Of a DNA stretch of 64,000 nt, positions 13,901-24,858 are shown one piece after another. The position numbers were made by a program, and so were the translations under genes. The notes under the pieces are model-generated. The model did no database searches and was not told where the DNA came from. It was given only the letters and a program-made list of their open reading frames with translations. Source of the stretch: Amia ocellicauda. Its lineage: Eukaryota > Chordata > Actinopteri > Amiiformes > Amiidae. Where the stretch lies: positions 12,985,719 through 13,049,718 of the forward strand of contig NC_089855.1 in assembly GCF_036373705.1 (NCBI RefSeq), in the 5' to 3' direction. Each line of letters opens with the position of its first letter. Position 1 is the stretch's first letter.

Positions 13901-15700
13901 GAATGTGGGACTGAAAGGGCACCGAGGCGTTTCTGGCGCAAAGGGTGAGTTGACTGGTTTGTGTGTCAAGTCTGCTTTGTGCCTTATCAAATTCCTAGAT
14001 TATCAATTCAACAGAACATGTTAGTTAGCTCTGTGGCTTTTTCCTTTTACTTTTCCTTTCCTATTTCTATTTTGTTCTTTGCACGTTGTAAAATAATTGC
14101 TCTCTAGGGGATAATGTTTGGAAAAGATAAATGTTTTTTTACAGGATTGTATTTCATATTAATATGATTATGGCTTCATACTCTAAATTAGCCTTAATGA
14201 GAATGTAACTGCCTGAATTATTGTATTTCACTGGTCAAAATGCAGAGACGTAGGCAGTTAAAGAAAACAGAATTACGTAGGAGTTTTCTGGAATTCTAGT
14301 TAAATACTCTAATTTGATTAAAGTAATTCAATTAATGGTTTATCAACTGGAAGAAATATAGACAATGCTTATAGAGTGTTACTCTTATTGTCCTTCAGAT
14401 ACACAGTGTCATCATTGAAGGTGTCACCTGTTTGGCTTCCACTTTAAAACCAAACAAAAAATCAACACCATATTAAATACCATCAATTGAATAATAATGA
14501 TGGTTTCCAAGCTGAGATGACTGGATCTTATTCTCTTGTGTTTAAGGTGATCGTGGACCAGCTGGTCCACCAGGCAGCAAACCATACCTCCCAGTGGTAC
14601 TAAAAGACAAAATGAAAGGAGTGAAAGGCATCAAGGGCCAGTTGGGAGAAGACGGATTTGTAGGTCAAAGAGGTAAGCTTGCCATTCCACGATGACCCAA
14701 GCCACACTCTCTCCAAGCATAGCATGAAAATAATAATTCTCCAGCTGGAAAGATTTTCTTTTTATATTTTTATCTAAGAATAAATAAACTTCACCCTTTA
14801 CTGTGTATATCACTTGGATGATATGGAGATTTTGAGAATGTTTTGTTTGATGGAACAGTTGTTTGTTTTTACAGATTGTAAAAGGTTTGAAATGCGGTGT
14901 TCCTTGCAGAATCACTTTGGCTGGTCCATTACAGGTCATTCAAAGCAGTGGCACAATGATCCTGAATGCCATGTTACTAGAGCAAGTTAATAGCCTTAGT
15001 AATATGTGTAGTTATTGGTTGGACCTATAGCCCAGTTCTACACAAAATCCACTCTGTTACTGTTTTATTTGTAACACAGGCCCCAAAGGAATGCCAGGAG
15101 TGCCAGGAGGGCACGGGTTTAGTGGCTTGCCAGGAGAGCCCAGTGATGTGAAGGGGATCAAGGGAGTCCCTGGACCTGAAGGGCTGCCAGGTATCAAAGG
15201 AATGCCGGGCCCCACTGGGCCACCTGGCATCAGTGGCTTTATAGGAATGCCTGGGATCAGGGTGAGTGCAGAAGGCAAAGCAATTTCACAGAATAATGAG
15301 AAACATTATTGACTGTTTTTTGTTTGATTTTTTGTACCGGGATTAGACATTAATCTTGTCTACCACTGTAGACTACAGATTGAATTTAATGTTTAAAAAT
15401 AAATCACATACCTAGAAAACAAAATAAATTAATTGTAGTGTTGATTTGCCACAAGAAATTAATGTATTCCTAATTAAAGGGACTGTGTATTGATTTTATG
15501 TTGATTGTAATACATCACTTCCACATTGAGTCACTCGCAGTTAGATAACAAGATACTTTTCCATTTGTCTCAGGGTGAAAAGGGAAATATTGGAGTCTTT
15601 GGTCTCCCTGGAGACATTGGACCAAAAGGAAGAAAAGGTGAGGCTAATGACAAAGCGTTTGAGTGAGAGAGATTTAAATACATATTTATATATATACAGT

Positions 15701-15738
<38 letters not shown>

Positions 15739-18700
15739 CTCTCTATATATAGAGAGATAGATATATTTATCGTTCACAATCAATGGACTGTTAACAGTGT
15801 GATGTGATTTTAAAGATACCCATTGTTTCCATATGACATTTTCTTTATTAAAATCAAATCCTTACAGGTGACCTTGGCCCTAGGATTGATTTACCTGGCT
15901 CAACGGGTGACAGAGGTGAATTGGGACTACCAGGATTACCAGGTAAATAGTGCACAAACACAACTTTGTGGGTTTAATGTGTATCTTTCAATCAGCAAGA
16001 CAACCTCTTAATTTCAGTGGCTCACGATAAGCATACTGATTCTCTGGGTCCATTGAAGAAACATCTACAGGGAATTCTGGGATTGATTAGGCTTCCCCGA
16101 AACAAACAAACAAACAAGACTAACCAAAGGGCCTCCTCTAATTTTAAATGTTTTCATTTTCTTATCTTCCGACAGCTCATGTAATGGTTTGCTGCACTGA
16201 TTTTGATGGTGAACTATACATTGCAAATCATCCAGAATAGTTCAAAATATTAAACCCCTATCTTAAGTTGTGCTTTAACCACCTGTTTATGAATTCTTCC
16301 CCCCCACAGGATTGAAGGGTTTCACAGGCCAGCCAGGAGATCCTGGCAGTCCCGGCTTCCATGGCATTGATGGAGTAAAAGGCATTAAAGGGGTGCATGG
16401 GATTGCAGGATTACAGGGTGAGTGAAACATATTTTCTAAGGAACCAAAACATCAGAGGACACATACAAACAAATAAATATATTGTGATTTCTAAGTCATT
16501 TTTTTTTAACTGGATTTAATCAAACAAACTTGAATCCCTTCAGCCTCCTGACTAGACCGATCTCGTAAAAAAGAGCTCAGTCTCAATGGGCTTTCGCTCT
16601 TAAATAATCCATACATTCAAATTAGCTGTTGTTCCAGCACTTGGTATTATAATCTGCATGGCAGGAAGCACTGAACATATTGCTTTGTTTTTTTTTAATT
16701 CTGTTTTTTTCAGGGTTTATTGGAAGTCCAGGTTTTCCAGGAAATCAGGGTGAGAAGGGGTGGCCTGGAAACCCCGGAGAGCCAGGAGAGAGAGGCAGGC
16801 CTGGCGTACCTGGCGAAGCAGGTCAGACTTCAAGCTTAAACAGACAAACTGTCTTTGTTAGTATTTACAGCAGAAAGTTAATCCACTGAATATTTCTTCC
16901 CTCAAACCCGTTTTCTTATATGTAAACCTAAAGATCAATTTTAAAAGATCAATGCAGAATGACGGAGAATAAAGGAACGCTTACTGTAAACGAAACACTG
17001 GTACTAAATAGCAAACAATGTCTATTTCAATAAAGTACCATTTAGTTGAAGTAAGTATTTGTTTAGTTGTGTTAAGTTGAAGTAGCATTTTGGTAGTACA
17101 CACATGGTTCACATCTTTCTTTCTGTTATTCGGTAGATGTTTTAATTTTATAGTGTTTGAAATGCTTGGCTTTGCCTGCAGGTTATCGTGGTTCTCAAGG
17201 TATTTTTGGACTAGATGGCCTGAAAGGACAAAAAGGCATAACAGGATTTCCAGGTATTCTCTCAGCTTGGTTTTTTATTAGTATTGGAATTAATAAAACA
17301 CTTTCTTTGCAGTGTTGTTTTGATCATGCAAATTATTCCAGAATTGAGAAACAAATGGCATAAAGTACAAATGAATGAAGGATATTACGACTTGTTTTGT
17401 TTTTGGAAACTTGACTAAAGCAGCACAAACACCTATGCTGCCTGGCGTTTCGTTCTGTGTTAGGCTCTGAACTTATTGTCATACCCTCTTGATATTGAAA
17501 ACTTGTCACCTCAATGAGAATGTTCCCATCTATAGGTTCTGATAGCTGGGGACCCCAAGGGAACCCTGGTCTGAAAGGGGTGAAAGGTGAACCAGGAATC
17601 CCCAGCACACTGAGTGGGTTCCCAGGTGCTTCTGGCTCGAAAGGAGCACCAGGAGATCCAGGTGAGTTGCAGCAGAGGCAGCCTATAACCCTTTAATGTC
17701 TCGTAAGCAGCACAGAACAGAACAAGGAAACTGGTTGCAAGTATATGTATGTCCATATGTCGTAGGTTGTAAAATCTTAAAGAATCATCTCTTTTCCTAT
17801 AGGTGAACCAGGCCAGATTGGACGTCCTGGAGTACCAGGTCTAACAGGTCCACCTGGGTTTTCTGACATAGTGGGGTTAGCAGGTGACCCCGGCTTCCCA
17901 GGACTGAAAGGACTGCGAGGTGATGATATCATATGCTCTTTCACAAGAATATGGAAAGTTGGGGAAATGTAGATTGTAGAACATTTTTCCATTACGTGCA
18001 CAAGTTACAGGGAGAAGGTGTTTAATACTGAGCTAATGAGCATCAGACAGTTACCAGCGAGTTATATTTAATATGTTTGGAAACTGAAAAAACAGTGAGT
18101 TATCCTGTGAGTTTCAGAGACTGCAATAAGCTGTCTCCTATTTTAATCTACATTTCAGTGGTGGTGCAATGCAATTTTACTGTTTATTTATCTATTTTTT
18201 GTTGAATAACTAGTGTTTTTAAATTTTAGTTATTTTCATTACTACAACTTGTGTTACTCCTGGGATGTGTAGGTTTCCCTGGAGTCCAAGGCACTCCTGG
18301 AAGGCCCTCGCCTTATGGTGAAAAGGGGGAGCCAGGAGAATCAGGGTCCCCAGGACAAGATGGCATCAAGGGTGAGAAAGGAGAACTAGGCTCTCCTGGT
18401 CTGCCTGGTTTCTATGGAATCTCTGGGCTTAAAGGTACGACATTGTGACACCATACAGCATGTACTCCGAGTGAGGAACATCATCCCTCACTCAATATAA
18501 TAATTGATCCTTTGTTATTTGAATACACCAATACAATGTCACCCCAATGAGACTGTACTCAATAGTGATTATTGCATTGGCAGTGACAACATTTTAATTA
18601 ACCAGACAAGGATGTGGTCATTTTTGTAATTTGTGAAATTGTTCCAGCCTAGGTATACATTATTTTGCACAGTGGGACAGTTGGGAAATGTAATATTTGG

Positions 18701-21700
18701 TGAATGAGGAAAACCTGGTAAATGTAGTTAAGACTTTATATTATAATCTAAATGTGTTATATTCATAAAAAAATGTGTGATAAACCTTAGGTATTAAGTA
18801 GAATCCATTATTTCTTCCATTAAGGTCAAAAAGGAGAGCAAGGGCTTATGGGAGTACCTGGCAGAGGTGGCTTTCAGGGAGACAGAGGTCCAGTTGGACC
18901 AAAGGGTGACACTGGCCCAACAGGTAACTCCTTCACTCTCTATGAATGAACTGTTCAAAATGGGCAGCTTGCTGGGTTTTTTACCTCCATTATCCATGAC
19001 CTGCATGATGGCAACAGTGTTCCCCTTTAAAGGCACATGCTTGAAGTTGTAGTCTATCTATATAAAATGGTGTTGCACTGAGATATTGTAAGTTGGCATC
19101 AAAGGTATTTTAAGGTAAACTGTGAATTGAATCTATTGAATTGACATCCAGTCTTTAATCAATAATAGCTACATGTGTCTGTGATGTGACTCAACAGGCT
19201 TATCTGGCCCCCCTGGTTCCAGAGGCCCAGCCCCTGTCCCTCCAGTGTTAGTGAAAGAGCGAGGCCCTCCTGGCCCAATGGGAATTCAGGGGCCTAAGGG
19301 AGTCCAAGGGGAAACCGGGCCACATGGCCCACCTGGAGATCCAGGTATGAATCCAGAATTTATTTTTACATCATGGAATGTCTGGTATTGTAAAAACATG
19401 GTTTAGTTGAAACTGCACTGTACACCCAGAACTGTCGTGTGTTCCTCTTTCCCTTAAACAGGTTTTTATGGATCCCAAGGGCCAAAGGGTTTCCCAGGAG
19501 TCAGTGGCAGATCAGGAAATCCAGGTTATCATGGGGAGTCAGGACAAATAGGCCACCCAGGCCTTCAAGGCCTTGAAGGTAAGCCACTTTAAGGTATTAC
19601 ATTTTGAGTGACATTTCATGCTGGAGACCATACTGTATCACTTGTAATTCAATTGTAATTGATTCAGGGCCATAATGAAATGAAACGTCTATAAATAATT
19701 AAACCCCAAAGAGCAGTTCTGCCCTGTAATGCGATCTCTTACTCTCTCCTTTAGGCACAAGAGGCCGCCCTGGTGACCCTGGGTTGCCTGGCATGCCCGG
19801 TCGCACTGTTAGCGTTGGGTACCTGCTGGTGAAGCACAGCCAGTCAGAGCAGGTACCAATGTGTCCAGTGGGCATGAATCAACTCTGGGATGGATACAGT
19901 CTGCTTTACTTTGAGGGTCAGGAAAAAGCTCACAATCAGGATCTAGGTACGATAATCACTGGGGTTTGTACAAAGTGTGAAGTAAATGGGTTAGTGCTGT
20001 TTTTAATGCATTGGATGCATGTTGGAGAATGGACTTTACGGCTGTGGTTAGAGTGAAATGAAACTGTTAGTTGGTGCTAATAATTGTGGCTAATACTTTT
20101 TATAATTTTAAAGGATTGGCAGGATCATGTCTTCCACGATTCAGCACTATGCCGTTCCTGTACTGCAACCCTGGAGACATCTGTTACTATGCAAGCAGAA
20201 ATGATAAAACCTACTGGTTGTCTACGACGGCCCCTCTACCAATGATGCCTGTAGAGGAGGAGGAAATTAAGCCATATATAAGCCGCTGTTCAGTCTGCGA
20301 GGCTCCGTCACTGGCTATCGCTGTCCATAGCCAAGATATCACTATCCCACAATGCCCTGCAGGCTGGCGTAGTCTCTGGATTGGTTACTCCTTCCTCATG
20401 GTAAGAATGTATTAGCCTTAATGAAAGAAGCAGGATTTTAAGTGGCATTATTTAATCACTTCACATAAATTAAAAGTGTTGAGCCATAGAAACAATGTGA
20501 AGGTAGGTGGCATGATAGGTTTGTTGGAGTTTATTTTCAGCTTTGTCTCCAGTGGACATCAGTCCACATCAGAATATAGCTAAACATGCTTGATTTTGGC
20601 AGAAAAGTACTTTGTGGGTTTTCACTGTTGACATATAACTGTCAATGCAACCACAGCATCATTCACTAAATGTGATTTCTTAGAAATGATTTCAGTCACA
20701 TTGATAACCATGTAACTTGTATTTTCCATTATAACCCTGACACTGAATGGCAATAAAGTACCATAGCTGTTCTATACTTAGCAGAGGGTTGGTCTCATAG
20801 CATGTTACTCCTGTCAGTGGTGCAATACAAAAAAAAAAAAACATACAAATTAAGTATTTTTCGTTTCTGTCTTGTCTTTATTTTTATAAGGGAGAGTTTT
20901 TCCCTTTTAACATCATACTGTGCTTGGTATCTAGTAAGATTCTTGCTTTCATTACCACTGATATACTGGCATTATATGAGCAGCTAGTGCTGTACTGTTG
21001 TATTGTTCACACTAAGTTGTTTGAGACAGTTTTGAATAATGGTAATTATGTGCATTTAGCATTTCAACCATGAAAAAGCTAGTTACATTTTATGATAGTT
21101 GTGTAGGAGTTCTCAGTTTTCAGGAACATTCTACTGAATATTTAATTTGAATGACTGGGCTAGAATTACAAATATGTGATGCTGTGAGGGTTATTCCAAT
21201 TATATTATCATGTCCATTTTTTAAATGCTTTCAATTGAAATGTAACCAGGGCTGTGTTCTTCAGAAATTGTGAAAGCCCCCAGATTAGGACCACTCTAAC
21301 TCTGGCCAACATTTTAACCCACCAGTCAGTCTCAAATTCCAAACCCACTACTCGATTGTGGCTTTGTGTTGGGTAAATGCAAAGTAAAAGTTGGGTAAAA
21401 GGCTCAGGCTGTACCAAACAGAAAGCTGCTTATTTTTACTTTTGCAGTCAGCCAGCAAGTCAAAGTGGGCTTGAAGAAAATATTAAGTGCAGCCTCCCCC
21501 CCTCCCCCCTCCCACCAATCCCCAACACACTGTACTTACGGTCTCTGTTTGGTGTGTCCCCAGCACACTGCAGCTGGAGACGAAGGTGGTGGGCAGTCCT
21601 TGGTTTCACCTGGAAGCTGTCTTGAGGACTTCCGCACTACTCCTTTCATCGAATGCAACGGAGCCAAAGGATCTTGCCACTACTTTGCCAATGAACACAG

Positions 21701-21818
21701 TTTCTGGCTGACATCGATAGAACATTCCTTCCAAAGCTCTCCGTCCGCAGAGACGCTGAAAGCAGGACAGCTGCTGTCCCGCATCAGCCGGTGCCAGGTG
21801 TGCATGAAGAACTTATAA
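263..21818 (+). CDS. COL4A2: Collagen type IV alpha-2 chain, 3' part (35 exons, N-terminus outside window)
   Basis: Network-forming collagen of basement membranes, secreted and assembled with alpha-1(IV). Exons: 263-307, 785-832, 920-955, 1059-1103, 1567-1618, 1786-1887, 2121-2264, 2413-2487, 4923-5074, 8488-8560, 9190-9296, 9906-10089, 10778-10840, 11183-11257, 11624-11722, 12133-12354, 12633-12794, 13157-13327, 13801-13944, 14547-14672, 15080-15261, 15574-15637, 15868-15942, 16310-16417, 16714-16821, 17182-17253, 17536-17661, 17803-17919, 18273-18434, 18825-18923, 19198-19344, 19462-19578, 19755-19946, 20114-20400, 21564-21818. Phases join without a break: 4,236 nt, 1,411 residues plus stop. 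Human alpha-2 has about 1,712 residues, so roughly 300 are upstream. Gly-X-Y repeats with several interruptions are followed by an NC1 domain close to human alpha-2 (starts [10 protein letters not shown], ends CQVCMKNL), which separates it from alpha-1. Most exons break after the first base of a Gly codon. No frameshift seen. Confidence 0.97.
1104..2120 (+). other. Short COL4A2 introns without recognised elements
   Basis: The introns between exons ending 1103, 1618 and 1887 hold AT-rich sequence only. I saw no repeat, RNA gene or second coding frame that stands out. Confidence 0.5.
2776..4026. mobile_element. Non-autonomous hAT-family DNA transposon with 8-bp target duplication
   Basis: The ends are inverted: CAGGGGTGGGGAAC at 2776 and its reverse complement GTTCCCCACCCCTG ending at 4026. 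The element is flanked by a perfect 8-bp duplication ACTTACAA (2768-2775 and 4027-4034). CAG-start termini and 8-bp duplications are hallmarks of hAT elements. The 1,251-bp interior has no long open frame resembling a hAT transposase, so it needs a transposase supplied elsewhere. It lies in the COL4A2 intron 2488-4922. Confidence 0.88.
4430..4890. repeat. Interspersed repeat of unknown family, relative of the one ending at 8105
   Basis: The right part (about 4765-4885) shares blocks with 7950-8095: GCTGAACCAATG followed by a purine-rich stretch, a TAAAC/GCACATG-like block, TGGAATGT, and GACCTCT near the end. The copy reaches to within about 35 bp of the COL4A2 exon that starts at 4923. No open frame of interest. 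The left boundary is uncertain and no target duplication was identified. Confidence 0.5.
6464..8105. mobile_element. LTR-like insertion nested in the Tc1-like relic
   Basis: The sequence starts TGTCAAGCC and ends ACATGACA, giving TG...CA termini with TGTCA/TGACA inverted ends. It is flanked by ATATT on both sides (6459-6463 and 8106-8110). A 5-bp duplication with TG...CA ends fits a retroviral-type LTR. At 1,642 bp it is long for a solo LTR, and no gag or pol frame is visible. The interior holds GATA-type simple repeats (about 6900-7010) and two AT runs. A non-autonomous element of another class is possible. Confidence 0.5.
7284..7324. repeat. (AT)n microsatellite
   Basis: About 38 bp of alternating A and T inside the LTR-like insertion. 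A second AT tract lies at about 7909-7948. Confidence 0.9.
8561..9905 (+). other. COL4A2 introns with no recognised element
   Basis: The introns 8561-9189 and 9297-9905 flank exon 9190-9296. Both are AT-rich with no visible repeat or RNA gene. Confidence 0.45.
13018..13043. repeat. (AT)n microsatellite in a COL4A2 intron
   Basis: About 25 bp of alternating AT between exons 12633-12794 and 13157-13327. Confidence 0.85.
15700..15758. repeat. (GATA)n microsatellite ending in a perfect palindrome
   Basis: About nine GATA units (15701-15738) run into a 22-bp perfect palindrome (15737-15758, centred on TATATA with ATCTCTC/GAGAGAT arms). Both lie inside the very short COL4A2 intron 15638-15867. 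Confidence 0.9.
19817..21815 (+). other. COL4A2: COL4A2 NC1 (canstatin) domain, three exons
   Basis: C-terminal non-collagenous domain that selects partner chains and joins trimers end to end. It runs from [10 protein letters not shown] in exon 19755-19946, through exon 20114-20400 ([49 protein letters not shown]), into the last exon 21564-21818 ([35 protein letters not shown]). Two homologous C4 halves with regularly spaced cysteines are visible. The last intron (20401-21563) is the longest inside the domain. Confidence 0.95.
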
Positions 21819-22690
21819 TACCATCAACTGAAGAGCCAGCATGTGCGCAATTGAGGAGTTATACTATCATATGAAACTGAAAACAGAATCAATTTCTTTA
21901 CTCACTCTGTATTTGAAATGGTGCTTATTCTAACTTATTACCTCAATGACGCATTTTACGTTTAAGCAGAAATCTAAGGACATACAGGTCAGCCAAAGAG
22001 AAAGAAATGCCCATGTCTCTATGCACTGCTTCCTAATGTTTAGAATATATGCAACATGTATTTAACAGTTTTACAGAAAAACTAATAATTTCCTAATATG
22101 AATTGTATATGATGTTTGGATTGTGATCTTATTTCTTCCATATTTGCCTTTACTTTTTATCATTGCTTTGGTTACTTTGCGCATCACAGCATTTTTATAC
22201 TGAACAACAGAAATCCCACTGATTCCTTGTTACATTAATCAAATACCAAATAAATGGTCAATATAAATCTTAACAAAACCAGTGGCTGAGGTTTTGTTCA
22301 TTGCCAAAGACCACAGGATAGAAATGTCCCAGAATTTGCACTGATTCCAAAGATCTTACCAAACCCAACACAGCTCTGCAAGTGGGATTTGAGTCCCATT
22401 CGTTTGTCTCTAATAATAAAAATGCACTGAAAACCATTTGTTTCTCCTTCTGTTAACATTCACCTTGATACAGCCTTAAGTTATATAAGATGCAATACTA
22501 GTTCTAATAAGAGTCATAAATATCAAACTTGAAAATGTTAACCTGTGGTATACAACCATGCTAAACACTACAAATATTTGTTCTATGGTTGTTATCACTG
22601 TTGTGTGTACATGTTCATGATAAGTATGGATATTTTTACATTTAATTTGACAGTGATGTAATTAAACTGAATAAACTAGTACTGTCAATC
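21819..22690 (+). other. COL4A2: COL4A2 3' UTR with several poly(A) signals
   Basis: AT-rich sequence directly after the stop. AATAAA hexamers lie at 22249-22254 and 22670-22675, with another AATAAA-containing stretch near 22411. A 3' end at either of the first two would fit a UTR of about 0.45-0.9 kb. No other gene is visible here. Confidence 0.55.
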
Positions 22691-22768
22691 ATTTGCATTT
22701 TACTGCGTTGATATTTTATTTTGCATCATCTGCAAATGGAACATAACCAGGAGACGGTGCAAGAGATA

Positions 22769-23672
22769 TACAATGGCAAGAAAAAGTATGTAAAACCTTT
22801 GGAATTACCTGGATTTCTGCAGAAATTGGTCATTGGTCATGTGATCTGATCTTCATCTAAGTCACAACAATAGACAAACACAGTCTGCTTAAACTAATAA
22901 CACACAATTACATGTTTTTATGTGTCTTTATTGAACACACCGTGTAAACATTCACAGTGCAGGCTGGAAAAAGTATGTCAACCCTTGGATTTAATAACTG
23001 GTTGACCCTCCTTTGGCAGCAATAACCTTAACCAAACGTTTCCTGTAGTTTCAGATCAGACCTGCACAACGGTCAGGAGGAATTTTGGACCATTCCTCTT
23101 TACAAAACTGTTTTCAGTTCAGCAATATTCTTGGGCTGTCTGGTGTAAATTAATCTCTTGAGGTTATGCCATAGCATCTCAATCGGGTTGAGGTCAGGAC
23201 TCTGACTGGGCCATTCCAGAAAGCGCATCTGTCCTGTTGAATCAACTTTTGTTGAGCTTCAATTGGCAGACAGATGGCCTTACACTCTCCTGCAAAATGT
23301 ATTGATAAACTTGTGAATTAATGTTTCTGTCGATGATAGCAACCTGTTTTTTTTTTATAGGGCAGGGCAGCTCTAACCAACAACTCCAAACTTGTCTCAT
23401 TGATTGGACTCCAGGTTAGCAGACTCCCGTCTCTAAATAGCTTTTGGAGAAGTCATTAGACTAGGGGTTCACATACTTATTCAACCCTGCACTGTGAATG
23501 TTTAAATGATGTATTCAATATAGACAAGAAAAATACAATGATTTGTGTTATTAGTTTAAGCAGACTGTTTGTCTATTGTTGTGACTTAGATGAAGATCAG
23601 ATCAAATGTTATGACCAATTTGTGCAAAAATCCACATAATTCCAAAGGTTCACATTTTTTCTTTCCACTGTA
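22769..23672 (-). mobile_element. Tc1-like transposon relic with about 190-bp terminal inverted repeats
   Basis: The left end (TACAATGGCAAGAAAAAG) and right end (reverse complement TACAGTGGAAAGAAAAAA) open long inverted repeats that match across most of about 190 bp, including the shared block TCTGATCTTCATCTAAGTCA. TA dinucleotides flank both ends (22767-22768, 23673-23674), the usual Tc1/mariner target. On the minus strand around 23150-23220 a fragment reads [15 protein letters not shown], the catalytic-Glu region of Tc1 transposases. At 904 bp most of the transposase is gone. It lies between COL4A2 and RAB20. Confidence 0.85.
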
Positions 23673-23674
23673 TA

Positions 23675-24858
23675 TTGAAATTTCAAGATTCACACATCCA
23701 ACAATGCCTTTTCCCCCTGAAATAGTATTCTCTCTGTGCACAGTATAGAAGTGTGTAGGTGCATTAACTTTATTTCACATCATAAACTTTAAAGAGATGC
23801 ATTTCAGGAGGGTTTGTCTGCTCACTGTCTGACAGTTCTGTTCACACAGTGAAAGTCAAGTGGCATCTCCACAGGGTCAGTGCTATTTATCATTAAAAAT
23901 AGAGGTCTATCATTCAGAAGGAAATGCATTTATATTTTTTCTATAAATACTCCACAGTTAACCCTTAATGAAGCCTCAAATTAATTTCTTATGGAACAGC
24001 CATTACATTCAAGAATAAGCTGCCAAATCATTGCAAAGTTAGAAAGGTCACCCATCACTAAGAATATGCAATTCTTGGGTCTGCTAGGATATGTAAAGAA
24101 AAAGCCCCCACATTAATATTCTTAATTGAAGAAGAATAAAAAACTTAAAAAGAAGAATACATAGCAACATGATTGTTATCACCTTTATTCTGTTTTATAA
24201 TTAGTGTGAAAATAGCTGGTCCTTTAAAATTGACATTGTTTTATAAATGTGGTTAGCATAATGGAAAAGAGACTTACAAAATCAAAACACAGTAAAAATA
24301 CTCATTTCAAATAACATTATTATAATAACATTATAGTAGATACTTTTAGGTTTAATTCATAAAGTTCCTCAAACAGGATTTTGCAAATGACTTAAGTGGA
24401 CCATTTAGGTTGTGTGCTTTGTAGATCATTATGAATTTAACATTATCTTTATTAACAGATAAAGCAGCAGTACTTTCTATTGCATTGTTTAGTGACTTTT
24501 TAAACCTAAGCTTCAATCCTGTTGATCATGCCTTTGATCTTGAAGTGCTAATAAACATCTGACTTTCAATTAGAGTTTCAGATTTGAATACGTTTCGAAC
24601 TTCAACCTCATAGCTATTGTTTCTGCTTCGATTGTTCATTAGCATGACAGTTAACATTTGCAACAGAAATGTGAGGGGGAGTGATGGAACAACACGGAGT
24701 CTGCTGGATAAGCAATGTGCACTGAAGCCTACACAATTACTTCTAGACTTCCCAGCCTTTTATCCTCTTACTCAGCAATTGGAAAACTGCAGCCAAGGAT
24801 TTCCTAGAACAAACAGGATCTAAAATAACTGGAATGCACAAACTACATGTTTACCAAT
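23675..24858. other. AT-rich spacer, probably including the RAB20 3' UTR
   Basis: No gene or repeat recognised. Several minus-strand AATAAA-type hexamers occur (for example around 24185), so the proximal part is probably RAB20 3' UTR. Confidence 0.4.

Larger units (their letters stand above)
10090..21563 (+). other. Remaining COL4A2 introns: mostly plain AT-rich sequence
   Basis: Apart from the two listed microsatellites I saw nothing identifiable in the introns between 10090 and 21563. These include 10090-10777, 11723-12132, 13945-14546, 14673-15079, 16822-17181, 17920-18272, 18435-18824 and 20401-21563. Confidence 0.45.

Noticed and set aside
263..21818. COL4A1 or another type IV chain
   Set aside because: The NC1 residues ([33 protein letters not shown] end) and the position next to RAB20 fit alpha-2.
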